Shown: one piece after another, positions 12,001-23,291 of the stretch | Layout of the letters: every line of letters begins with the position of its first letter | Position numbering within the stretch: position 1 is the stretch's first letter | Source: Furcasterigmium furcatum | Lineage: Eukaryota > Ascomycota > Sordariomycetes > Glomerellales > Plectosphaerellaceae | Reading direction: 5' to 3' | Assembly (NCBI GenBank): GCA_001599815.1 | Contig: BCIA01000004.1 | Span: 4,366,082-4,430,081 of the forward strand | Length of the DNA stretch: 64,000 bases | Made by a program: the position numbers and the translations under genes | Notes under the pieces: model-generated | The model's input: the letters and a program-made list of their open reading frames with translations, nothing else | The model's database searches: none | What the model was told of the DNA's origin: nothing

Positions 12001-14610
12001 CTCCTCGAGGACTTTCTGGTTCCGCCGCTGAAGGGAACAATCTCTCTCGCCTGAAGAAACCACGTTCCCTTCGCCGTCGCCCAGGATCTGCACCTCGATA
12101 TGTCGCGCTCGCTGCACGAGGTGCTCGATGAAGACGCCGGCGTCGCCGAAATTGGCCTGTGCAAGTCTCTGCACGCCCTCGAAAGCCTCAGCCAGGCCTT
12201 CGGGTTCGTCACACCGGCGCAGGCCGATGCCGCCACCGCCGGCGGTGCTCTTGAGCATGACGGGGAACTGGATGCGCTCAGCCTCGGCCAGGGCGTCGTC
12301 GACGCTTTGTAGGAGATTCTTGCTGCCGGGAACGACGGGGACGCCGGCGGAGACGGCAACTTCGCGGGCGAGGTGCTTCAGGCCAAGTTTGCGCATTTGT
12401 TCGGGCGTTGGGCCGATCCAAGCCATGCCGGCAGCCTCGACGGCGGAGGCGAAGTCGGCATTCTCAGACAGGAAGCCATAGCCGGGGATGATGGCGTCTA
12501 CTTCTGCGGACTTTGCGATCTTGATGATCTGGTCCGCGTTGAGATAGGTTTCGGATACGCTCGTGCCTTTGAGGGCGATGGAACGATCGGCGCATCGGGC
12601 ATGAGGAGCCTTTGCATCAGCTTCGGAATAGACGGTGACGGCCTCGATGCCCATAGACCTCAGGGTTCTGATAATCCTGAAGGCGATTTCTCCGCGGTTG
12701 GCGATGAGAACGGAGCGGATGGTGCGCCTCGGCCTGGAAATTCCGTCCGCCTTCACTGTTTGCGATGCCATGAAACCTCTCCAGCCCCCGAAGGACGAGA
12801 TATCTGTGGCGCCCTCCAGGCCATAAGGCTCACAGACAAATCCGTGAGCCCAAGAGCCATCTTGGAGCTCGACGGATCCGATGCCCAGCGGCGTCGGGAT
12901 GGTCCGCAGGAAGGACGCCATCTGGGCGTTGGGCATATTCCATACCTCGACCTCGATGGCGCAGCCTTCCACGTCCACACGCTTGAGGCCTGGCTTGCGG
13001 ATCTTGCCCTCGGTCTTGAGCGAGAAGAGCCGGTAGTTCGCGGAAGTGGTGGTCGCCCTGTCGAGCACCGCACCACGGGAGGTCAGGTCCTTGTTCAGGG
13101 GGAAGTCCGTGAGATGTGCTCCGACAACGACGACCGAGATGACGGCCGGGTCAGACACGACCTGCACGCTCTCCAGGGTCTGAACCTGCGTCGCACCCAG
13201 CGCCCTCTCCTCGGTCGCCAGCCACTCCCGCGACAGCGCTAGCAGCCTCGGCTCCTGCCAGGTCGTCGAGATGAGGGTGATGCCGAACGGCAACCCGTCC
13301 TCCCTGAACCCCGCGGGTATCGACACTGCCGACCAGTCCATGAAGTTGACGAAGTTGGTGTAGGTCCCCAGAAGTGCGTTCTCCTTGATCGGCTCCCTGG
13401 CCAGGTCCTCGATCGTCGGGAATGTCGGCGTCGTCGGCACGAAGATGGCGTCAAACCCGTCAAAGGCGCGCTGGATCTCGCTCATCAGGTCCTGGCGGAG
13501 GTACTCGGCGTTGAAGAGGTCGACGGCATCGAATTGCCGCGCTCGGAGGACAATGGTGCGCACTGTCGGGTCCATCTCATCAGCATGTTTCTCGACGAAG
13601 TCCTTGATGGCGGCGTAACGCTCGGCAACCCAAGGCCCCTCGTATAGGAGGTTGGCAAGCTTGAAGAGCAGCGAGAAATCCGCAGGCTCGAGGTGCCAGC
13701 CGAGGCGCTGGGCCTTCTCGAGGGCCTCGGAGTAAGCGGCCTTCTGCTGCGAGTGACCATGCCACTGGGGATCGGCACAGATGGCCATTCGCCTCCCTGC
13801 TGCTAGGGTAGACAGGTCCGCCGGTCGAGGTCTCGAAAACGAATCCGTTCCATCGTGGCCCTCAGCGGCAGACAGGGCAGCCTCGACATCGTCGATGGTG
13901 AGGGCGAAGATGGACACGCAGTCCAGGCTCCGACAAGCAGGGACAACACCGGACGCGCTGAGGGCGCCTCGCGTGGGCTTGAGGCCGACGATGTTGTTGA
14001 ACCCAGCAGGCACACGGCCGCTTCCCGCTGTATCGGTGCCCAAGCTGAATGGCACAACGCCCCTGGCCACGGCGACGGCACTGCCTGAGCTGGAGCCGCC
14101 ACTGACATACTTCGGGTCGAAGGAGTTGCCAACCGCACCGAAGGGCGACCTCGTCCCCACGAGACCTGTGGCGAACTGGTCGAGATTCGTCTTTCCAAAC
14201 ACAATGGCTCCGGCGGCCTTGAGTTGCGAGATGACCGTTGCGTCTTTGTCGAGAGGGCCGTTGGCGAAGGCCGGACAGGCGGCGGTGGTAGGGAAGCCGG
14301 CAACGTCGATATTATCCTTGGCGGCAAAGGGCACACCGTAGAGAGGGAGCCCGGACGGTCCCTCGGGAGGAATCAACGTCTGCAGATGATTCCATTGCTC
14401 TTCGAGCTGGGACGGCGTCGCCAGGGCAATCCAGGTATTCGAGTTGAGCCTGGTCTCAGCTGCTCGCAAAGCCAGAAGGCGCTCCAGTCCGTCCCCGGCG
14501 GCCTGGGCAGCCCGCCATTGGGGGATGGTCAAGGGGAATGCATCGTGCGACGTTGATGTCTCTGAATGCTCAGCGTCTTGCGGTGTTGTAGGGACTGTTG
14601 GTGCTGTCAT
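9077..14610 (-). CDS. dur1,2: Urea amidolyase (urea carboxylase + allophanate hydrolase)
   Basis: Two exons read leftwards, 14610-9271 and 9208-9077, giving 1823 residues, the usual size for fungal Dur1,2. The N-terminal amidase-signature allophanate hydrolase has Lys98 in AAKDNID, GGSSSGS at 171-177 and GTDTAGSGR with Ser197. A biotin carboxylase domain starts near residue 630 (RSVLIANRGEIAFRI). It has the ATP-grasp glycine loop STAGGGGIGL near 789 and EVNTRLQVEHP near 920. KipA/AHS2-like and KipI/AHS1-like carboxyltransferase segments follow (about 1090-1620). The C-terminal biotinyl domain comes from the short second exon. The enzyme converts urea to allophanate with ATP and bicarbonate, then to ammonia and CO2, in the cytosol. 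The biotin-acceptor motif reads ESNKME (Lys1787), with Asn where Met is usual. Two AGATAAG sites upstream suggest AreA/Nit2 control. Confidence 0.96.
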
Positions 14611-14693
14611 CAGCCTCGTCGAACTGAGCGCCTATAAGGAGAATACCACATACCGGCCATGTCAAGATGCTCATCCAGTACTGACTGACCGGG

Positions 14694-14700
14694 CTTATCT
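14694..14700 (-). promoter_or_regulatory. GATA-factor site upstream of urea amidolyase
   Basis: AGATAAG on the - strand, 84-90 nt upstream of the urea amidolyase ATG. It matches the HGATAR consensus bound by AreA/Nit2 GATA activators of nitrogen-catabolic genes. Binding is inferred. Confidence 0.55.
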
Positions 14701-14984
14701 GAGTTTCAGTACTTACCACCACGGCATATCACCCAACCTCGTGGCATCTCCCGGTAGATATATCAAGAAAGTGTAGTGTCCCTGTGCCGGCGCCCACGAT
14801 CTGCATCCCTCGGCCAGACCTGCGGGCTCTCTAGTATCTTGCCGGCGGGTTCTGTGACTGAGGAAGAGGAGACAGCGGACACAGTCCAAGGCTGCAAAGC
14901 CCATCATTATCGGCGAACCCAGTGGAGATCGCTATCCGGGCATGCAAAAGTGCCGTGCGAGTGTTGGTCAGGGGGGGGGTTGCG

Positions 14985-14991
14985 CTTATCT
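14985..14991 (-). promoter_or_regulatory. Second GATA-factor site upstream of urea amidolyase
   Basis: A second AGATAAG on the - strand, about 375 nt upstream of the ATG and 291 nt from the first. Paired GATA sites are typical of AreA/Nit2-dependent promoters. Occupancy is inferred. Confidence 0.5.
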
Positions 14992-15504
14992 CGAATGGGG
15001 TTGGCCGCCGAAGCCCGCCGCCGGGCCCCTTTTTTCCCTCATCTGTCGCCGACGGCCGACCACGGAGGTCACAACTTCACTATCGTCGGCTTCCATGTAC
15101 CGCCCACCTATCACATCACGCGCTCTCATCTTCCAGTCGTCGAGGCAGTCATCGGAAAACAAACGCTCTTTTGTATGATTACAAGGTCCTACGCTCAAAT
15201 GCTCCAAAGAGCCGTCCAGCCAGTCTTCGACCGGCTGGCTCTGCTCGCCAGTGGCGGGCTCACCGTTCAATGCCTTACTTCCTCTCGGGTATCATATACG
15301 TTCAAAACACTCATGCAATCACAACTTCTTCCTCTCGCAATCCGTCCCAAGATGTCCTGACTCTTGGCCAACCTCCACCAGCTGGCCCATCTGTGTCGCA
15401 AGCTGGAGAAAATGGCACCGGCAGCGCCCCTTTCCAGGCGGGGCCGCGGCCGTGTGCGTGTATATTCAACATGTCGGGTTTGTTTACCATCTCCGGTCGG
15501 CCGC

Positions 15505-17331
15505 TCACGCCATCATCGCCACGGCGATAATGCAGAGTGCCGCCGAGAGGATACCGGGCGCCAGTGTCCGAGAACCTAATGATGATGCCTCATCAGTCTC
15601 TTGCGAGTTCTCTTCGCGCGTCGCGCTGGGGTTCGATTCTCTTGGGCTCTCGTCCGCGGATGATGCTATGCCTGTGGGGGAGGTGGGAGTGGACTGTGTG
15701 ATCAAGGACGTGGGTTCCGTGGTAGACTGCGGTATGCTCTGGGGTGTACCTGTAGTAGTAGCCGACCCGTTCTCTGTGGTAGAGGGGCTGGTTGACGCCT
15801 GCCCCGAAGTTGTCGACACATGACCGCCGCTCTCTTTGCTCTGCTCATTGTCCGAGGACGACGAGTCATCGTCGTTGCTATCGTCGCCGTCCTCCTCGCC
15901 GGGCGCCGCCGCCTCTGGCACAGGAGCTCTGTTGGCGAAGCCTGCTTCATAGTCAGTCTCGAGCCCTCACTTGTATCACGGTGTCAGGATGACATACCAA
16001 TGCGTTCTTGATCAGCGTCAAAAACGGCATACACGTTCTTCAGGAAGAGGTCTCCCAGCAGCCACGCGCCCGGCACGACTTCATGGCCGTAAATGTTGCT
16101 CGTGCAGTTCCCATCCTTATTGGGCTTGGACACCCAGTCGCTCGTTTTGATGGTGTAGCTCTGCCCCGAGAACTGATAGGTCACCTCCTTGTTGCTGTCA
16201 CACGGGATCTTCCACGTGGTGCCATCCGACGACGAGGCGCCGGGAATGTGCTTGTGAAAGGCCTCCACGTCGGACTGCGGGCCGAAGACGTACGAGGTGC
16301 CCGTATCAATGTATGCAAGCTTGCCCTTAACGCCAGCCTTGTTGCCGTCGTAGGTCAGGCCGTCCATGGGGACGGCCCAGTCGCCGTTGCTGGCCCCGAC
16401 AGCCGTGTATGTGAAGTCGCCGGTGTACTTATCCTCGTTGCACTGGCCAAACGTGATCTCGCCCGTGTTGGGGCCGTCAGAAGCTCGGTTGATGAAGACG
16501 CAGAAGACGTTGTTGTCGAACAGCTCCAAAGCCTTGATCTTCTTGAGAAAGTTGTCGCTCGACCCGCTTGCCATGGACAGACCCAGAATGCCGTCGAAGG
16601 GGAAGTGGTTGAAGTCATTGGACGTCTCATTAGCCAGGCCGAAGACCAGCTGGGGCGACATTCCTGCCACGGAAATGGTGTCCTTGACCTTGTTTCCCTT
16701 GACGGAGCCGGTGCCGTAGTTGACGGAGAAGTTCTCGCCGTCCAGGGTCTCCAAGGTGTTCGAGTCATCGGGGCCGAAATTGTTATGCTTCTCGCACGCC
16801 GAGGAAGTACAGTCCGACCCCATCACCCAGGATGTCGCGGCCCCAGTGTCGAGGAGCATGTAGAGCTCCTTCTGCTCGGAGCCGAGCTTCGCACGCACAA
16901 AGTAGGAGAAGTCCGAGCCGTCTTGGTAAATGCCAACACCGTGCTTCTGTTCAGACTCGGCAGGTTCGATGACGCGGTACACGTTCTTCTGTCGCTTCTC
17001 CACGTGAGACGGCGCGCCCCGTAATCGAAGGTACTTTCCGGCGAGACGTTCGGCTTCCTTAGCAGCATGCTCGGGGCCAGATGGCTATAGACGACACTGA
17101 TTAGATGGAAGATCCCAAAGCTCACTGTTCTGACTGGACACTTACAGAGGGTATTCTTTGGCTGATGGGGAAAGAGGCAGATCTCACGCCCTGGTCATCA
17201 CCCTCGACAGCCCTCTTACCGGACTGGCAGGTCCCATCTCGTTGGCAGCGGTAATCCGGAAACCAGGGATAGAAGGCTTCGGAGAAGGCGACCCAGAGCG
17301 AGAGCTGGACGAGGAGGATAGCGGAACGCAT
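15505..17331 (-). CDS. GPI-type pepsin-like aspartic protease
   Basis: Three exons read leftwards, 17331-17146, 17084-15998 and 15941-15505, giving 569 residues. There is a signal peptide (MRSAILLVQLSLWVAFSEAF), a propeptide with basic pairs (GKR near 40, and EKR at 91-93 just before the mature start), and a pepsin fold. The catalytic motifs are LDTGAATSW (Asp141) and YIDTGTSY (Asp near 322). The first has Ala instead of the usual Ser/Thr after DTG. The last exon encodes an acidic then Ser/Thr-rich tail of roughly 110 residues and a hydrophobic end, LAPGILSAALCIIAVAMMA, which looks like a GPI-attachment signal. Together this matches cell-surface fungal aspartic proteases (yapsin/CtsD type). 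The substrate is unknown. Confidence 0.93.
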
Positions 17332-20245
17332 GACGATGTAGACGGCGGTTTAGCTCGTGAAGAAGCTCCCACGGGTTGCCTTGGGAGTCTTCGCCTGAAG
17401 CTTCCACTTCTTGTAGCCAGCGGAAGAGCCGGGTGTTTTTCGGTCAAGGCGGCGTGACAAGCCAAAGACAATCATGCGCAGCCTTCCGATTGTCTTGAGC
17501 AATCCTTTCTATCGGCGACGCAAGCAGGGGTGCGTGGGCGAGGAGACAGGCGCTTCGAGGTCTCGGGAAGGTCGTATAGGGTGCCAGCCTCCACAGGAGG
17601 AGGAATTAGGGGATTAGGAATTACGGTCGGAGCATTGGAGTGCCCGACGAGCGATCGATGCAATGGAGAGGTCGGAAAGGGGGACACCGGCACGGGGGCA
17701 GTGTCGAGGAAGAAGATGCCGGTGTGATGCTGGAAGGAAACCGCGAGACGAAGTGTCGAAAAAGGAGATGCTGATACACGACGGAGAAGACGGAACCGCG
17801 CGTGGGATAGACGATCCCGAATGCTGGAAACTGAGTGATTCAAGTCGAGACAAGAACCGAAGCCACGTCGAGACCCTGCTCAGAGACAAACCACCCAAGG
17901 CAAATGGGACAATGAGACAAGGGGTTGTTGCACTTGTAAGTCGAGGGGGACGAGCAGCGACAGAGGACGTGGAAAAGAGGAAGAAAAAAGGAAGAAAGAA
18001 AGACTGATGTAGATGCCAGACTCGACTCGACTCAAAACTCAACCCAAAGACAAGGGGAGTAGGAAGAATGCCACCCGGATGGAGGAGGAAGGGAGGTTGG
18101 TGAGGAGGTGGAGGAGGAGGAGAAGCAGCAGCAATGTGAGGGATCAGGAGACGGGATGGAAGAAGAGGGAGGTGAGGATCCCGTGGGGAAGCGAATGCCA
18201 ACCAGAGACTGGACGGCTGCGTCGAGTCCGACATTGGAAGGTCGGGTCACTGTCGTGCACTGGCCTTACAGCGGCCTCTCCGTCCCCTACAAGTAGCTCC
18301 GCAGCTAAGATTCGCAGCAAGGGTACATCGCGTCTGCCCGCTGCGGGTCGCCCTTTTCAGGTCTGGCCCGCCCTCGATCAGCGCCTCAATGCCTTGAACC
18401 AGCGCCTAAAGAGCCCCCGGGGTTACTGAAGGGGTAGCAACGGCGTATGCAGGTCAGGGACTCCAAAGATTGGCCTGGCAAGGGGCTCGGAGCTAGGCTC
18501 CCGGCCTGGCCAATGACGGTCCCAACTCTATCAAGCTCGGTTCAGGGGTTGGCAGCGCGCGAGGAAGAAGCTCGGGCCAGGTACAAGGGGCATACTTCTC
18601 AGATGCGCGGTCTTATCGTGCCATCTTTGCCATCTCGCGCCAGTTCCCCCCTGGTGAAGGGCCATCAACGTCCTGGATTCCACGGCCCCTGCTGACGATC
18701 CAGGTTCCCCCTCGAGTACCCGCACCATGCTGCTTTGAGCCGCCTGCTTGCACGTCCCTCCTTGGCTGACGGGCCCGGGAAAACTCTCCCCTGCCAGCGG
18801 CTTTGGCAGGGTGGGCGCGCTTCCATTGGGTGGCCTGACATTCCAACGGCTCGTCGTCAGCTCTTTGCAACGGCGGCTGGGACGCCAGCCTCCAACACAT
18901 CGGCGCTTTCGGCCTGCCGTGCCAGTCATCCGTTCAAAGCGCGGCCCCTGTAGACGAGATGACCTGTCCATTCTCCTGTCTAGCGCAGAAGAGCTTTAGG
19001 GCAATGCCAGGACCCAGAGTTCGTTGCCTCCAGACGAAGAACACTCTTATCTGCGCTCTTCGTCCAACATCTGCTCCATCAGTGGTGTTCAACCAAACAG
19101 CCAAGCCTATGCAGGGGGTTGTCCTGGTAGCCTCCACTTGGCGTTGGGGATGGCTTCTCGGCCTCCATGGTCGGTCCGGCCTTTTGAGCGAGGCCGAGCC
19201 ATCCGCTCCGGCGCAGCCACCAAGCTGACGATGACATCCCTCGAGTGCGAGGAGGGCGCCCGCGCAGCTCGACCGCTGTGGTCTCACGGCCTGAAGTCCG
19301 AGTTGCAATGCGAGATGTGACATACCTTGTACGCGGACCCCCGTAAACCACGTCTGACTCCCCTATATTCTGCAGCATTCTCCAGCTGGCATTGTGGTGA
19401 GGCGCCCGCACGTGGAATCGCCGCGAGCAGGGTGAGAAAAGGGGCAATGTCAATTGAGTTGCGCTAGCATCGTCAAGCGTCCGACGGCACTTGTAGTCTC
19501 GGCGCCACTCGCCCCAACGTTCATCATGGCCACGGCAAAGCACTTTCCATGCAGATCCAAATCAGCGGACCAAGACCGCGTCGTCAACTCGTCGTCCGGT
19601 CCGTCGAACTCCGTCCGGAGGCAGATGCTCCAACTGCAGCTGTGAGCATCATGGGACGATTCTCTTGTCCAGTCAGATGCCCAGCACTGGCGCAGGAGCG
19701 CGGGCGCGGCTGGACAGGTGCTCGCACAGGTTCGCAGCGTGGCTTGCGCGCGCGAGAGACGCTGAGCTCGTGGAAGCTTGATGATGTGCACCAAGCCAGC
19801 ATCATCCCAACTCCATATCCCTCCACAAGCGTCGTCGCTTGGTGACATCCCACATTCCTCATCTTGTAGATCGCGGATCGAGTGGGCTTCGTGGTGGGGA
19901 CCTCATCTGGAAGCTCTTGACGCCTGCAGTGAATGGCTGCAAGCCATCCGGCAGCCCCTTGGCCAAATCCACTTCCAAGACCTAAGAGGTGCCATGAGTT
20001 TCAGCCTCGCGCCACTCGATTTGCCAGGGACGGGCTGGGGTCTGTCGGTGAACGCCTACACCGTGGGGAGATTGGCCCCCTTGCGAATCTGGCTGAGTTG
20101 AAGACCAAAACGGCAATCAGCCCTGGTATCTATTGGCGTATCTCTTGACCGCCCGCAAATGGCAGGATCACATCCGCTGGTGAACGGTGAGCCTCCTTCA
20201 TTGATGCAATCTCAATTTGCCCAGGGGGCGACTCCTCGATAGGTT
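17332..20245. other. 2.9-kb intergenic region
   Basis: The left part (about 17,470-18,230) is strongly pyrimidine-rich on the - strand and probably holds the promoter and 5'-UTR of the aspartic protease. Open frames of 100-200 codons exist there (for example 17,614-18,234, -) but are low-complexity Ser/Pro/Leu and look non-coding. From 18.3 to 20.2 kb I see no gene, RNA or repeat that I can support. Confidence 0.45.
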
Positions 20246-21271
20246 TCAGCCATGGACAATATCGACTGTCGTGTTCCGATACACATTGTACCATTGCCAT
20301 GCGTCGTCAAGCATCTTTCGGCTCGCGCAGGTCTCATCAGCCTCATCGATAAGCTTCTGTTGGACTTCGCGCAGGAGTCCGTCATCCTCGGGGGAGAGTG
20401 GGAGCTGAGCGCCAGTGGTTCGCAAGAACCACCACACTGATTCATTCCGCCACGACAGTGTCCTGGCAAATCCGAGTGTCTGCCGGAAAACCGCCAGCAG
20501 GGCGTCGGTATTGCCATGAATGGTTTGGCTACCCAGATGGTACAAGAAGGACCAGCCCGAGACATCGTTATGGTGTGTGAAGCACCACTTCTTGGTCAAA
20601 TCCCAGACTGCCTTGCCTTCGTGTGTGGCCGGCTTTTGTCCCTCGAGGGAGACCAGAAAGCGCGCATGGCACCAGGCGTAGTAATTTCGTGGGTGTCGCT
20701 CGGCAGAGACCATGACGGTTTTCATATCTTCAGCAATACTGGTCGTCAAGGCGTTCGCCCTGTACTGCGTGAAAAGCCATCGTCTGTGGTTCCAAAGGGT
20801 TGGTGATTTGGTATGCCGGTGCAATCGGCTCGTGAGCAAGCTGTCAACGAAGGTCCTTTCCCTGTCCAGAGCCATTTTTGCTATCCCGGGCTTCGATAAA
20901 CGCCGGAGCAGGAGGCGTTTTCGGGTGTTGGCTGCCGTGAGATGCTCGCCGTCCATCAGGAGCAGGACTGCGGTGGAAGCATCGAGCTCTTCCGCTCCTG
21001 AATCCTGTGTAGCGTCTTGCAAGTGCCTCAGAAGAATGTGGCGCGCTACAGTGAAGGCTCGCACGAGAGCCAGCTTGGATATCCCAATCGCATTGCCGTC
21101 TCTCAGAAAACTTCGACTAGGCTCTATGGCGTGGCTCTTTCCGAGGATCTCGATTTCGAGCAGCTCAGGCCCGGCATGTTCGATGAAGACCTGGGAGATG
21201 TCCTGGAAAGGTTGAGAGTGATCCCCAGTCTTCAGCGCTGCGACGACGTGCTTGTCCAACGCCCTGGACAT
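20246..21271 (-). CDS. Protein prenyltransferase alpha-subunit repeat protein (PTAR1-like)
   Basis: An uninterrupted 341-residue frame. Three degenerate prenyltransferase alpha (PPTA) repeats are visible: SPTLWNHRRWLF (about 157-167), HPRNYYAWCHARFL (193-206) and HHNDVSGWSFLYHL (233-246). Each has the W/HxRxW/L pattern of alpha-helical pairs that wrap the beta subunit. The N-terminal half lacks the first repeats seen in canonical farnesyl- or geranylgeranyltransferase-I alpha (Ram2) and Rab GGTase alpha (Bet4). The best match is therefore the PTAR1-type family, the alpha partner of the third geranylgeranyltransferase in animals. Whether the fungal protein pairs with a beta subunit is unknown. 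The start MSRALDKHVV is the first ATG in the frame. Confidence 0.8.
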   Translation of the reverse strand: MSRALDKHVVAALKTGDHSQPFQDISQVFIEHAGPELLEIEILGKSHAIEPSRSFLRDGNAIGISKLALVRAFTVARHILLRHLQDATQDSGAEELDASTAVLLLMDGEHLTAANTRKRLLLRRLSKPGIAKMALDRERTFVDSLLTSRLHRHTKSPTLWNHRRWLFTQYRANALTTSIAEDMKTVMVSAERHPRNYYAWCHARFLVSLEGQKPATHEGKAVWDLTKKWCFTHHNDVSGWSFLYHLGSQTIHGNTDALLAVFRQTLGFARTLSWRNESVWWFLRTTGAQLPLSPEDDGLLREVQQKLIDEADETCASRKMLDDAWQWYNVYRNTTVDIVHG

Positions 21272-21570
21272 CTTCCACGTTGGATTTCGACTCTCTTCGA
21301 ATGGATCTCAGGGCGCTTCGTCTTTTCTTGGTAACAGGAGATAAGATTTGTTCGGATGTCGCGTTCAGAGTGATGAGATGAAGTCCGGCCAAAGCATCCA
21401 CAGGCAGAGGGGAGCGACCGTCCGCCCATGCTTAGTAAGCGATCTCGAACCTCCATGTTTATTCTTCGCAACAAGAAGAGAGACTCAACTGATGCAGCGG
21501 TACTTCATGGTGGGTTACGGTCTACTTCAAACTGCTCTGAATAGAGAGGACCATCGTATTGTCAGCGCCT
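21272..21570. other. Short intergenic spacer
   Basis: A 299-bp gap between two - strand genes. It should hold the promoter of the PTAR1-like gene and the terminator region of the gene upstream. No further feature is seen. Confidence 0.4.
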
Positions 21571-22601
21571 TCAGTACTCCGGCAGCGTTGTATCCCCCGC
21601 CGCCCGTTCCTCGGCTGCCCTACTACGTCGCCTCTCAAACTGCCTTCTTGCTTCGTTGCTCAGAGCCATGTTCATGATCGGCTCCTCTCCCGGCATATGC
21701 TGCTGTCTGTTCCTCGTCAGTTCCTCCCGATGTTCCTCGGAAAACCCCCGCACCAGCAGCATAGAGTCTCTCCCGGCCTTCCAACCGGCATCCTCTATCG
21801 CCCTGGCAACGTCAATCTCCCAACACCCGGTCCTTGGTTGGTAGTTACTCCATGATTCATAGTTCCTTGTCGATGTACTCGAGCCGTAGTTGGTGGTATA
21901 TTTCCCCCATTTCCAGGCCGGTGCCACTCCAGACCGGAAGAGACCAACCTGGGAATCACTGCAGACCGATATTGCAACAATGGTGACGGACATTCCACCT
22001 TCGGCGGGTGCTTCGAGATTCAGAAGCTGCTCTCCAATACTTTCCACGATCTCTGGGATTTCAGCAGCCTCCTGGGACGCTTCGGACAGGGGCTCTGAGG
22101 AAGAACGGCTCGAAGCAAGTGAGGTGAGAAACTGGTGAATCGCCGCAGGGCCCGACGCTGCCGATTCCGGGAGAATGAATGTCCCTAATTCGCGATATCC
22201 CTGGATGTTTCGTATGTCGTTGAGATACAAGCTTGTGGGGAAATAGGTCGATGTTGATAAGACTGTGTCGGATACCGGTTTCGGCGGCCAGAAATGAAGC
22301 ACTGTCCTGGCTGACGGGCGCTTTTTCGGGCTAGACTCTTCTCCCTCGACAATACTCACGAGCATTGTATGCCAATAACTACAGGTTTCCAAATCAGGGT
22401 CGGTGTTGTACCACAGCTACAGTTGATGTATTAGTAGAGAGCTCCAACGGCTGGCAGTTGTTGGGTTTGTCTCACCAGAGAGTCGGCTTGTACGGAGCCC
22501 GCGGTTTTGTCCCTCTCCTCCGAGTATGGAGGAGGGGGCTCTCGAGGTTCCTGGACTGGCTGAGCTGCCTGCCCCTCCCCCGATGCTGACGAGCTGGCCA
22601 T
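21571..22601 (-). CDS. Unrecognised protein with PPPPY motif
   Basis: Two exons read leftwards, 22601-22476 and 22416-21571, giving 323 residues. The first exon encodes an Ala/Gln/Pro-rich leader with PPPPYSEE, a PPxY-type WW-domain ligand. The splice joins it to LWYNTDPDLETCSYWHTML. The middle contains a hydrophobic strand-like part, GGMSVTIVAISVCSD. The C-terminus is highly charged (ARRQFERRRSRAAEERAAG). No signal peptide or membrane segment is seen. I do not recognise a family. The donor GTGAGA and acceptor CTGTAG, with CTAAT-like branch sequence between them, support the intron. The PPxY motif would suit recruitment by a WW-domain E3 ligase of the Rsp5/HulA kind, but that is speculation. 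Confidence 0.72.
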
Positions 22602-23291
22602 GCTTTGGACTTTGTGCTTTTCGGCGTGTTCGTGGGTTTGGAGGAGGCTAGATGTTGGCAGCTGCGTGCAACCGACTAAAGCCGTCCATCCGGACCAACG
22701 AGATATGTAGTTGGCGGTAAATGTGATTCTATCGGAGAGATGTGTTCGCGGACACATGGCTGGGCGCAAGTCAGGGTTTAACTGGTCCAGTCAGCCCGGG
22801 CTGGGCTGACTACTGCCCTCAAGCATGTGACCAATCTTTACGTAGCATTTTTAAGAAGTCGAGATCCGTGACGGAGTTGTACGAACGCTCCCCGCGCCGA
22901 CGCTCTTCCGAGAACACCAGAGGCAGCCAACACAGTCGGCTTCTTGCGCAATCATCTACTGCCGTCGAGTGCCTCCAAAGAGTCTCTGTGGTTGTTTTCG
23001 ACGTGACGTTCGCATAGCGTGTCAAGGGTCTCCAAGTTCAAGTCGTCACCTTGAGCCAAGCTTCAACCCCGCTATCATTTGGTCATTGCGGATCACCGTG
23101 CAGCGCTGACATAATCAAGCCACCGATGATGCCGGAGCTCGCCCACAGACTGTGAGGTGTCCCGCGTTTCTTGCAGGACCGAAAGCACATCGCTCAGGTC
23201 TCAGCCTTCGTTGAAGCTGCACACCCACCCTTTCGCCCTCCAGTGCAGACGCCAGAGCGTGGAAGCCTCTGAGACTGCCACATCCGCCACC
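22602..23291. other. Divergent intergenic region
   Basis: A 0.7-kb bidirectional promoter region between the PPPPY protein (-) and get1 (+). No TATA box or other site stands out, and no coding sequence is recognised. Confidence 0.4.

Larger units (their letters stand above)
14611..15504. promoter_or_regulatory. Upstream region of urea amidolyase
   Basis: About 0.9 kb between the urea amidolyase start and the protease stop. It contains two AGATAAG sites (annotated separately) and a run of nine or ten G near 14971-14979. I see no gene in it. Confidence 0.5.

Noticed and set aside
12373..13242. A 289-codon open frame antisense to urea amidolyase
   Set aside because: It is opposite conserved amidolyase coding sequence and has no recognisable motif.
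16008..17024. A 338-codon open frame antisense to the aspartic protease
   Set aside because: It is a shadow of the protease exon; its Val/Gly/Arg-rich sequence has no motif.
17614..18234. A 206-codon frame upstream of the protease
   Set aside because: Ser/Pro/Leu/Phe-rich low-complexity sequence produced by a C/T-rich leader; no intron or motif support.
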